From NCBI GenBank assembly GCA_002347685.1, contig DDWS01000020.1, forward strand, positions 1 through 23,466: 23,466 bases of DNA, written 5' to 3'. The notes below the pieces were generated by a model. That model was given only the letters and a program-made list of their open reading frames with translations. It had not been told where the DNA came from and searched no databases. Both the position numbers and the translations under genes were made by a program. This stretch comes from Syntrophaceae bacterium UBA2280. Lineage in GTDB: Bacteria > Desulfobacterota > Syntrophia > Syntrophales > Smithellaceae. Shown here piece by piece: positions 1 through 7,084 of the stretch; position 1 is the stretch's first letter, and every line of letters starts with the position of its first letter.

Positions 1-55
1 TAACGCCGGCCTGTCACGCCGGAGGGCGTGGGTTCAAGTCCCATCGGCCCCGCCA
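1..55 (+). tRNA. tRNA-Asp (GTC), 5' end cut off by window edge
   Basis: This is the 3' portion of a tRNA. The anticodon stem pairs 6-10 (CCGGC) with 18-22 (GCCGG) around the 7-base loop CTGTCAC at 11-17, whose anticodon GTC at 13-15 reads Asp codons. A T-arm follows (GTGGGTTCAAGTCCCAT region), then the acceptor strand CGGCCCC, discriminator G and an encoded CCA at 53-55. About 20 bases of the acceptor and D-arm lie outside the window. Confidence 0.95.
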
Positions 56-63
56 GAAAATCG

Positions 64-97
64 AAGGGAGTTCGCACACAGCGGCTCCCTTTTTTTA
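64..97 (+). terminator. Rho-independent terminator after tRNA-Asp
   Basis: AAGGGAG (64-70) pairs with CTCCCTT (85-91) and is followed by an uninterrupted run of T. It lies nine bases after the tRNA CCA end, so it most likely ends the tRNA transcript. Confidence 0.8.
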
Positions 98-116
98 TAT
101 GCCGTTGCAGCGAGGC

Positions 117-143
117 TTGATTTATCCGCTGTCTTAATATAGA
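117..143 (+). promoter_or_regulatory. Weak candidate promoter for the radical SAM-corC-lnt-prfB cluster
   Basis: TTGATT (117-122) and TATAGA (138-143) resemble -35 and -10 boxes, but the 15-base spacer is short. It sits between the tRNA terminator and the first gene of the cluster, where a promoter is expected. The position argues for it more than the sequence does. Confidence 0.3.
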
Positions 144-196
144 GTTATCACAAGGAAAAAGGAAAAAAAAGCGTAAATGAGGTAAGGGAAGTTATT

Positions 197-1069
197 ATGG
201 ATTATGAAGGATTGATCATCCGTCCGCCCAGTGAAGCCTATAGTCTGCTTTTGCAAGTGACCGTCGGATGTTCTCATAATAAGTGCACTTTTTGTGGAAC
301 CTATCGACAAAAGAAATTCAAAATCAAGCCTATCGAACGAATCGAAAAAGATTTGCAGGAAGCCAGATCGTATGGACCTGTCGAAAAGCTCTTTTTGTGT
401 GACGGCGACGCGCTGATTATTCCTCAGCCACGGCTGGAGGAGTTACTGATTTTAATCAAACGATATCTTCCAGGCCTGGAACGGATCGGCACTTATGCCA
501 ACACAAAAAGCCTGCTTAGAAAATCCGCAGAGGAACTCAAAAGACTCAGGGAACTGGGTTTAAAGATCATCTATCTGGGCGTTGAAACCGGCAATGCCGA
601 CCTGTTGAAGAAGATTGAAAAAGGTGCCACGCGCGAACAGATGGTCGAAGCGGCAAAAAGAGTCAAACAAGCAGGCATCGAGCTTTCGGCCACCGTCATT
701 TTGGGGATGGGGGGTATTGAAAAAAGCATTGAGCACGCCATAGATACAGCCGGACTTCTGACGGATATGGATCCGGACTATGTGGGCGCGCTGACGCTGA
801 TGCTGGTGCCGGAAACCCCGTTGTATGATGACTACATCGCGGGACGTTTTGTGATGCCCGATAAAATCGGTTTTATCCGGGAACTGTATCTGATGGTTGC
901 GAATTCCAATTTTACGGACTGCTACTTCACATCCAACCATGCGTCGAACTACGTTCCAATCCGGGCCCGTCTGCCAGGAAACAAAGAAAAGGTTGTGGAA
1001 ATGCTCGGCGCGATCATTGAAAAGAAAGATGAGAGCGTCATGCGGCCCGAGTATTTGCGAGGGCTATAA
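197..1069 (+). CDS. Radical SAM protein (COG1032-like, short form)
   Basis: A 290-residue radical SAM enzyme of unknown substrate. The cluster cysteines are C25, C30 and C33, within GCSHNKCTFC. The spacing is CX4CX2C rather than the classical CX3CX2C; I recall this variant from the group whose N-terminus reads PPSEAYSLLLQVT. Downstream, GVETGNADLL (about 127-136) fits the later SAM-binding strand of the barrel, and VILGMGG (about 168-174) another. There is no N-terminal cobalamin domain, so it is shorter than the usual B12-binding relatives. The ATG at 197 is preceded by a purine-rich AAGGGAA at about 184-190. It is first in a tight + strand series, 23 bases before the corC-like gene, so it is probably co-transcribed with the cluster. 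The family assignment is firm; the reaction is not known. Confidence 0.88.
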   Translation: MDYEGLIIRPPSEAYSLLLQVTVGCSHNKCTFCGTYRQKKFKIKPIERIEKDLQEARSYGPVEKLFLCDGDALIIPQPRLEELLILIKRYLPGLERIGTYANTKSLLRKSAEELKRLRELGLKIIYLGVETGNADLLKKIEKGATREQMVEAAKRVKQAGIELSATVILGMGGIEKSIEHAIDTAGLLTDMDPDYVGALTLMLVPETPLYDDYIAGRFVMPDKIGFIRELYLMVANSNFTDCYFTSNHASNYVPIRARLPGNKEKVVEMLGAIIEKKDESVMRPEYLRGL

Positions 1070-1092
1070 AGGATCAGGGGAATAATTACGAC

Positions 1093-1923
1093 ATGATCAA
1101 TATTTCGAATTTGTTTTTCTGGCGTAAACAGGAATATATTCGTCGTGAAATGATGCGTATGTTGTCCAAAGGACAAAAGGCGGGGCTTTTGGACGAACCC
1201 TCCCGGGAAATGATCGAAAATATCATGGATTTTTCTAAAGTTCTGGTGCGCGAAATCATGATCCCGCGCACCGGGATTACCGCTGTCAGTCAGGAGGCGA
1301 CGCCCGCTGAAATCATTGCGGAAGTGCTTCAATCGCGTCACACGCGTATTCCTGTATATCGGGGAACCATCGACAATATCGTCGGCATTCTGAATATCAG
1401 TGATCTGCTCAAAGTCCATCCGGATAGGATGACCACGGCGAGAATTCTCGGGTACCTCTCAAAACCCTACTATATTCCGGAAACAAAAAATGCCCACCTG
1501 CTTTTTAATGAATTCAAAGATCAGAAAAAACATATCGCGATCGTCATTGATGAATACGGGGGAACTTCCGGTCTGGTGACCCTGGAAGACCTTCTCGAAG
1601 AGATCGTGGGAGAAATCCGTGATGAATATGAACCGGATGAGGATTCCGAAGGTATTACCAGGACCCTCGACGGCGCGATCATTTTTGACGGCCGGGCAGA
1701 GATCGAAACAATTGAAGAGCATATGAACGTTTCCCTCCAGGAAGGCAGATACGAAACTTTAAGCGGTTGGATTTTGAGTGCAACGCGGAGGATACCGCGC
1801 AGCGGCGAGCAGTTTAGTATCGGTGATCTGGACATCACCATTGAAAACGCAGACGAACGCAGCATAAAAAAAGTGAAAATCAAAAGAAGGGATCCGGTAG
1901 CCTCTGATGGAGCATTCTCGTAG
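1093..1923 (+). CDS. corC: CorC/HlyC-type CBS-domain protein
   Basis: A 276-residue soluble protein with two CBS motifs (about residues 50-170; note MIPRTGITAV and IVIDEYGGTSGLVTLEDLLEEIVGEI) and a C-terminal CorC_HlyC transporter-associated domain (about 190-270). It lacks the N-terminal DUF21 membrane domain found in the long hemolysin-like relatives, and its length matches E. coli CorC/YbeX. CorC has been linked to Mg2+/Co2+ efflux and, through its gene neighbourhood, to ribosome and envelope functions. The start ATG has AGGGGA at 1076-1081, 11 bases upstream. Its 3' end overlaps the lnt start by 17 bases, in keeping with the known corC-lnt pairing. The family is certain; the transport role is carried over from homologues. 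Confidence 0.92.
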   Translation: MINISNLFFWRKQEYIRREMMRMLSKGQKAGLLDEPSREMIENIMDFSKVLVREIMIPRTGITAVSQEATPAEIIAEVLQSRHTRIPVYRGTIDNIVGILNISDLLKVHPDRMTTARILGYLSKPYYIPETKNAHLLFNEFKDQKKHIAIVIDEYGGTSGLVTLEDLLEEIVGEIRDEYEPDEDSEGITRTLDGAIIFDGRAEIETIEEHMNVSLQEGRYETLSGWILSATRRIPRSGEQFSIGDLDITIENADERSIKKVKIKRRDPVASDGAFS

Positions 1924-3496
1924 AGAAGAGAAGATCATTCTTTCTGAAAATAAAATTGGCGGGCACAGTGTTTTTTTTGCGCTGCTGAGCGGTTTTTTAG
2001 TCTTTTTATCTTTCCCGAAATACGGTTTGGGATTTGTATCCTGGGTTGCCTTCATCCCCCTTTTTATTGCGCTTCGCAACACGGTTACCTTCAGGCAGGG
2101 CCTGCTTTACGGGTTCATTGCGGGGATCACCGCGCATGTCGGCATGATCTACTGGATCGCTTATGTGGTGGTGAACTACGGCCATCTCCCTCTCTGGCTG
2201 GGTGTTGCGTTGATGTTTCTGCTTGCGGCCTATCTGAGTCTTTTTGTTGCAGTCTTTGCAGGGGGACTGGTTTTCTTCCGCGGGAAAGTGCCGCTCTATA
2301 TTGTCGCGCCGGTTTTGTGGGTTTGTCTTGAGTATCTCAAGTCGCACATACTGACAGGATTCCCATGGGCGAATCTGGGGTATTCCCAGCATCTCAACCT
2401 GGTGCTGATTCAAATCGCCGATGTGGGCGGTGTTTTCCTTCTGTCTTTCATGATTATATTGCTCAACGTCGCGTTTTATCAGGTCATCAGCAAAAGAAAT
2501 AAACAGGCCTATGTTCTGGCCTTATGCGTGTTGGTGATCTGGGCCGGCGTTTATGCGTACGGTGTTATCAGAGTCAAACAAATCGACCAGGCAATGATGC
2601 AGGCCCCGTCCATGGAGGTTTCTTTGATTCAGGGAAATATTGATCAATCTGTCAAATGGAATCCCCGATTCCAGGAACAGACGCTCAACTATTATGAAGA
2701 ACTCTCCATGCAGGCACCACCATCCATGAGGGGTTTGATTGTGTGGCCGGAAACTGCCGTGCCGTTTCTCTATCAGGATAGCGGGGAATTTCAAAACAGG
2801 GTTCGTGAATTGGCGATCGAAACAAACAGCTGGCTGCTTTTCGGATCGATGAGCTATGCGCCACATGATGAATCGACGGATTATTACAACAGCGCCTACC
2901 TTCTCACGCCTGAGGGAGAAATATCGGGAAAGTATGACAAAGTTCATCTCGTACCTTACGGCGAATATGTGCCGCTGAGAAATATCTTTCCTTTCGTCAG
3001 TGCGCTGACGGCAGGTATCGGAGACTTTGCCGGAGGAAAGGGATATGAGGTTCTGGAGATGGGCGAAAGAAAAATCGGCGTGCTGATTTGTTATGAAGCT
3101 ATTTTGCCTCAGGCCGTCAGGCATTACAAAATGTCGGGAGCCGATTTGCTGGTGAACATTACCAATGATGCCTGGTTTGGTATGACATCCGCACCCTATC
3201 AGCACTTGTCGATGACGATATTCAGATCGGTCGAATCGAGGCTTTATCTGGTGCGTGCGGCCAATACCGGCATATCCGCCATTGTGGATCCGATGGGAAG
3301 GCTCATTGCGAAAACGGAAATATTCACCAGGCACAAACTTGCCGGATCGGTCAGGTTTATTTCCATCCCTACGATTTATTCGCGATTCGGCGATTGGTTT
3401 GTGTGGGTCTGTTATCTTTTTTTAGCGGGAATGATTTTATGGAGCATCAAAGGGAGGATTAAAAATGTCCGTCGAAAATATTCTGGAAACGATTAG
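1907..3496 (+). CDS. lnt: Apolipoprotein N-acyltransferase
   Basis: A 529-residue inner-membrane enzyme that adds the third acyl chain to the N-terminal cysteine of lipoproteins. Roughly residues 20-222 hold a series of hydrophobic membrane segments. A periplasmic nitrilase-fold domain follows, with the Glu-Lys-Cys triad visible as E282 (WPETAVPF), K345 (KYDKVHLVPYGEY) and C395 (GVLICYEA); E. coli has E267, K335 and C387. One more hydrophobic helix lies near the C-terminus. The annotated ATG overlaps corC by 17 bases and has no good ribosome site; AAGG at 1887-1890 is 16 bases away. It may be translated by coupling, or a non-ATG start may lie just downstream, where an AGAAGAGAAG stretch occurs at about 1922-1932. 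The 3' end overlaps prfB. At least three predicted lipoproteins in this window (MltD, the M16 lipoprotein, the propeller protein) would be substrates. Confidence 0.95.
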   Translation: MEHSRREEKIILSENKIGGHSVFFALLSGFLVFLSFPKYGLGFVSWVAFIPLFIALRNTVTFRQGLLYGFIAGITAHVGMIYWIAYVVVNYGHLPLWLGVALMFLLAAYLSLFVAVFAGGLVFFRGKVPLYIVAPVLWVCLEYLKSHILTGFPWANLGYSQHLNLVLIQIADVGGVFLLSFMIILLNVAFYQVISKRNKQAYVLALCVLVIWAGVYAYGVIRVKQIDQAMMQAPSMEVSLIQGNIDQSVKWNPRFQEQTLNYYEELSMQAPPSMRGLIVWPETAVPFLYQDSGEFQNRVRELAIETNSWLLFGSMSYAPHDESTDYYNSAYLLTPEGEISGKYDKVHLVPYGEYVPLRNIFPFVSALTAGIGDFAGGKGYEVLEMGERKIGVLICYEAILPQAVRHYKMSGADLLVNITNDAWFGMTSAPYQHLSMTIFRSVESRLYLVRAANTGISAIVDPMGRLIAKTEIFTRHKLAGSVRFISIPTIYSRFGDWFVWVCYLFLAGMILWSIKGRIKNVRRKYSGND

Positions 3497-4569
3497 CGAT
3501 CTTCGAGCGAGAATCAACTATATCGGGAAATGCCTTTGACGTTTCCGAACTTGAATTAAAAATCAAAGATCTGGAAATCCTGTCGGCCGCAAACGATTTT
3601 TGGGAAGATCCGCAGAAAGCCAGAGACATTCTTCAGAAAAAGACGAAGTTGTCCGATAAACTGGATCAGTGGAAGAAATTCCAACTCCAGATCAACGAGG
3701 CTCAGAATCTTTGCATGCTTGCAGCGGATGAACAAGATCAGCAGGTGCTCGACGATCTTGCAGACGATCTTGAGCCTCTTTCAGCAGCGGTGAGACAAGA
3801 AGAGCTCAAAATGATGCTGTCGAGCGAACTCGACCCCATGAACGCGATTGTTTCCATACACGCGGGCGCGGGGGGAACGGAAGCCCAGGACTGGGCGGAG
3901 ATGCTTTTAAGGATGTATTTGCGCTGGGCGGAAAAAAAGGAATTTAAAACAACGATCATTGATACCCTGCCGGGAGATGAAGCGGGATTGAAAAGCGTAT
4001 CTTTTACCGTGGAAGGCGATTATGCCTACGGTTATGCAAAGGCTGAGATCGGCATTCACCGTTTAGTCCGCATTTCACCGTTTGACGCGGGGGGAAGGCG
4101 CCACACATCGTTTGCATCCGTATTTGTGTATCCAGAAGTGGACGATGAAATTAAAATTGAAATTGATGAGGATGACCTTCGCATCGACACATTCCGCGCG
4201 GGAGGCAAGGGGGGCCAGCATGTCAATAAAACCGATTCCGCCGTCCGCATCACACATTTACCGACGGGAATTGTTGTGCAGTGCCAGAATGAAAGATCGC
4301 AGCACAAGAATAAGGCCATGGCCATGAAATATCTTAAGTCCAGGCTCTATGAGAGGGAACTGGAACAAAAAAATGAAAAGCTCGATGAAGAGAACAAGCT
4401 GAAAAAAGACATTGCCTGGGGCAGCCAGATTCGCTCATACGTTTTACATCCGTACAAAATGGTCAAGGATCATCGCACGAACCTGGAAATTGGAAACGCA
4501 CAAAAAGTGCTGGATGGGGAAATCGACGATTTCATACAGTCTTACCTCATGAATGCCGGCCAGAACTGA
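3465..4569 (+). CDS. prfB: Peptide chain release factor 2, with programmed +1 frameshift
   Basis: RF2 ends translation at UGA and UAA. The first frame starts at ATG 3465 (GGGAGG at 3452-3457, seven bases upstream) and reads 24 codons to CTT then TGA at 3537-3539. Slipping one base forward and continuing with GAC at 3538 gives an uninterrupted frame to 4569, for a total of 367 residues (E. coli RF2 has 365). In this numbering the stop-recognition tripeptide SPF is at 204-206 (RISPFDAGG) and the GGQ peptidyl-hydrolysis motif at 249-251 (GGKGGQHVNKTDSA), both within one residue of the E. coli positions. The SPF motif identifies RF2 rather than RF1. The gene start overlaps the end of lnt by 32 bases. 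A gene finder that ignores recoding would start this gene too late, at a TTG near 3649. Confidence 0.97.
3521..3540 (+). promoter_or_regulatory. prfB autoregulatory +1 frameshift site
   Basis: CTT (3534-3536) followed by in-frame TGA C (3537-3540) is the conserved slippery site: low RF2 lets the ribosome pause at UGA and slip +1 onto UUU. In E. coli a strong internal Shine-Dalgarno (AGGGGG) ends three bases before CTT. Here that position is AAATGC, and only a CGGGA stretch (3524-3528) lies further upstream, so the stimulatory element looks weak or displaced. Confidence 0.9.
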
Positions 4570-4581
4570 TAAACTACTCAG

Positions 4582-4617
4582 AATATCGAGAGCATGCAAT
4601 ACTTTCGATATTGTTTT
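4582..4617 (+). terminator. Weak hairpin after prfB, possible terminator
   Basis: AATATCGA (4582-4589) pairs perfectly with TCGATATT (4605-4612), followed by GTTTTG. The stem is AT-rich and the T run short, so termination would be inefficient. It lies 13 bases after the prfB stop and just before the candidate mltD promoter, which suits a boundary between units. Confidence 0.35.
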
Positions 4618-4643
4618 GTGAAACACGGATTATGTGGTATAAG
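4616..4643 (+). promoter_or_regulatory. Candidate promoter for mltD
   Basis: TTGTGA (4616-4621, four of six matches to -35) and TATAAG (4638-4643, five of six to -10) are separated by 16 bases. The predicted start of transcription is near 4650, giving a leader of about 105 bases before the mltD ATG at 4756. Confidence 0.42.
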
Positions 4644-4651
4644 CCAAAACG

Positions 4652-4667
4652 GACAGGGAATCCTGTC
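4652..4667. promoter_or_regulatory. Operator-like palindrome at the predicted mltD transcription start
   Basis: GACAGG-GAAT-CCTGTC is a perfect 6+6 inverted repeat located immediately downstream of the candidate -10 box. This is a place where a dimeric repressor could act. No regulator family is recognised, and the repeat could instead be a small leader hairpin. Confidence 0.35.
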
Positions 4668-4755
4668 TGGTAGTTAAGGGACATGGCTCAATTGCGAGAA
4701 TGTTGAAATGCATGGATCCCGAAAGCGATTTCGGACGCAAATACAGGAGAAACGG

Positions 4756-6648
4756 ATGTCAGTAATAAAGATTGCCCGGACAACGGGATGTGTTGTTGTA
4801 TCGCTTTTTTTTGTTGTTGCCTGCGCAAGCACCGTTCCGATAGTAAAACCAGAGGAACAAACTCGGATCAGCAAGACAGAATCCAAAACGGTCACCCCAT
4901 CCGCCGAGGTTCCGGCTATAAACGTGAAAACACCCGAAACGCAGCTCCCTTCTGAGGCATTATCCAATGATGAAGTCGCCGAGGAAACCGCGGAGGACGG
5001 ACAGGATCTGATGGAGAAAGCCCTTGAAGTCCTTGAAGCCGCCGATGAATACTGGGTTGCGGGAGATATTGAAAACACCGTAAACAATCTGGACAAGGCT
5101 TATGCCCTGCTGATCGATACCAACGGCGATGCCGAACTCGCGCGACAAAAGGATGATCTCCGTCTGCTGATTTCACGACGCATTCTTGCTGTGTATTCTT
5201 CACAACAAACCCGCACCAACGGCACGGCCAGTGAAATTCCGATGAAGCTAAACGCGAATGTGGAAAGAGAAATCCGATCATTTCAGGGGCCGGAAAGGGA
5301 GTTTTTTCTGTCCTCCTATCAGCGTTCAGGGATTTACCGCAACCTGATCCTCGAAGAATTAAGAAAGGCGGGAATGCCCGAAGAGCTCGTCTGGCTTCCG
5401 CTGGTTGAAAGCGGTTTTAAAGTCCATGCGCTTTCCCATGCCAGAGCCTTGGGAATGTGGCAGTTCATTCCTTCCACCGGCTATAAATTCGGTCTGACAC
5501 GCGATGATTGGGTTGACGAACGCATGGATGTTCTCAAATCCACGCAGGCGGCCATTGCCTACATGAAAGAGTTGCACGCTATGTTTGGGGATTGGATGAC
5601 GGTCCTGGCCGCTTATAATTGCGGAGAGGGCAGGGTGCTGCGTCTCATTTCCCGGCAGCATATCAATTATTTTGACCGCTTTTGGGACCTCTACAACCAG
5701 CTGCCTCGTGAAACGGCCCGTTACGTGCCCAGGTTTCTTGCGACACTGCATATCGTCAAAGATCCCAAAAAATATGGTTTCGATCTTCCGGCTTTTCCGG
5801 ATACCACGCTTCGTTTTGAAAAAGTCTCCGTGGATCGAATGATGAAAATTCAGGATATCGCTTCAAAAATGGAGGTATCCGAGGAGCTCATGACCATTCT
5901 CAACGCCGAATTGCGTCATAAAATAACACCCGACAGAGTTTATGAACTCAGCATCCCCGAAGGCATGTCAGAAAAATTCCAACAGGTGGCCAATGAAATT
6001 CCCGGGGCGCAAAAACCAGTCTTCAGCGAAAGTCGCACGTACGTGAGGCATTCTGTAAAACCCGGTGAAACCGTGTCCATCATCGCCAGGCGCTATCGTG
6101 TTTCGGCGGCGGAGATCATCAGACTCAATAAATTATCCCGACAGGGGTTCATTGTTACAGGCCAGGTGATCAGGGTCCCCGTCAGTTCCAGAAAAACGCA
6201 AGTGGGTTCATCCCGCTCCGCAGCCTCTTCCGCTTCGACTTCATCTCCATCCGGTAACCTTTATACCATTAAACCCGGAGATACACTGCTGGGAATCGCG
6301 AAAAGGTTCAATATTCCCGTCGCGCGTTTGAAGGAGATCAATAACCTCAAGACCAATCAGATTCAGGCGGGGCAGGTGTTGAGGCTGTCGACCCGCGGGG
6401 CGAAGAAAGACGATTCAAACGCGTTGGTACAATCCTCCAAGGTCAAGCCGATACGTCTGGCGGATCGAACGCTGACCGACGAGGATTTGGCGGCGCTTGG
6501 AACCGATAAACATGTGGTCACCAGAGGGGATGATTTGTCCGGTATCGCGTCAAAATATAATTTAAGTCGTGAAAAACTTGCACTGATCAACAATATCACA
6601 GGGGAAGAAACTCTCAGACCGGGACAGGTGCTGGTCATTCATCCTTGA
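4756..6648 (+). CDS. mltD: MltD-type lytic murein transglycosylase lipoprotein with three LysM repeats
   Basis: It cleaves the glycan strands of peptidoglycan from the outer membrane. I start it at ATG 4756, which has AGGAGA at 4745-4750 and gives a clean lipoprotein signal (charged start, hydrophobic core, VVAC with Cys23), rather than at an ATG 48 bases earlier. The result is 630 residues. Ala at +2 after Cys predicts outer-membrane sorting. A coiled, acidic linker (about 30-165) precedes the SLT domain (about 190-330), with catalytic Glu218 in PLVESGF, then ALGMWQFIPSTG and AAYNCGEGR. LysM repeats lie at about 430-475, 502-545 and 585-629; each has the (K/R)xGDxLxxIA-type start and a GQVL-type end. 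The final LysM reaches the C-terminus. The 3' end overlaps convergent ybeY by 14 bases, so no terminator separates them. Confidence 0.95.
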   Translation: MSVIKIARTTGCVVVSLFFVVACASTVPIVKPEEQTRISKTESKTVTPSAEVPAINVKTPETQLPSEALSNDEVAEETAEDGQDLMEKALEVLEAADEYWVAGDIENTVNNLDKAYALLIDTNGDAELARQKDDLRLLISRRILAVYSSQQTRTNGTASEIPMKLNANVEREIRSFQGPEREFFLSSYQRSGIYRNLILEELRKAGMPEELVWLPLVESGFKVHALSHARALGMWQFIPSTGYKFGLTRDDWVDERMDVLKSTQAAIAYMKELHAMFGDWMTVLAAYNCGEGRVLRLISRQHINYFDRFWDLYNQLPRETARYVPRFLATLHIVKDPKKYGFDLPAFPDTTLRFEKVSVDRMMKIQDIASKMEVSEELMTILNAELRHKITPDRVYELSIPEGMSEKFQQVANEIPGAQKPVFSESRTYVRHSVKPGETVSIIARRYRVSAAEIIRLNKLSRQGFIVTGQVIRVPVSSRKTQVGSSRSAASSASTSSPSGNLYTIKPGDTLLGIAKRFNIPVARLKEINNLKTNQIQAGQVLRLSTRGAKKDDSNALVQSSKVKPIRLADRTLTDEDLAALGTDKHVVTRGDDLSGIASKYNLSREKLALINNITGEETLRPGQVLVIHP

Positions 6649-7084
6649 TGGTCAACCGCTCGAAAAGCTCTTTTTCCTTTTGGCGCATCTTCTTCGTCAT
6701 TTGAAGGGTTGTGTTTTCGTGGTTGTAGCCCATCAGATGCAATATCCCGTGAATCAGAAGGAAACGGATTTCATCGTCGAAGGTCAGGTTTCCACTCTTC
6801 GCGTCTCGCAGTGCTGTCTCCACAGAAATGATGACATCTCCCAGAATATCGGGGTTGATATCGCCAAATTCGCCTTCCTGTAATGAAAAAGAAATTACGT
6901 TGGTAGGTCTGTCCTTGGACAGATACTGCCTGTTGATGACCCGAATAGCTGCATCATCGACAAAGGTAAGGCTCACTTCTTTATCCCTGCAGTCCAAAAG
7001 CCTCAGGAGTCTGGCGACAAAAGCGCGGATACTCCGTTTGTCGATCTCAATGAGTTTCTGTCGATTTCCTATTTGGATTTTCAT
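6635..7084 (-). CDS. ybeY: Endoribonuclease YbeY (16S rRNA 3' maturation)
   Basis: A 149-residue metal-dependent endoribonuclease acting in 16S rRNA maturation and ribosome quality control. The signature HGILHLMGYNHE, with three zinc-binding histidines in the H-x3-H-x5-H pattern, is at about residues 111-122. The length is normal for the family. ATG at 7084 has AAGGA about six bases upstream, inside the end of the pgpH gene, which it overlaps by 38 bases. It is the last gene of phoH-pgpH-ybeY and ends within the 3' end of mltD on the other strand. Confidence 0.95.
   Translation of the reverse strand: MKIQIGNRQKLIEIDKRSIRAFVARLLRLLDCRDKEVSLTFVDDAAIRVINRQYLSKDRPTNVISFSLQEGEFGDINPDILGDVIISVETALRDAKSGNLTFDDEIRFLLIHGILHLMGYNHENTTLQMTKKMRQKEKELFERLTIKDE

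Noticed and set aside
2522..3334. Open frame of 270 residues on the - strand
   Set aside because: It lies wholly opposite lnt, has an atypical Arg/His-rich composition and resembles no family; it is a frame shadow.
3537..3539. In-frame TGA near the start of prfB as a sign of a pseudogene
   Set aside because: It is the conserved programmed frameshift site; the +1 frame gives a complete RF2 with SPF and GGQ at the expected positions.
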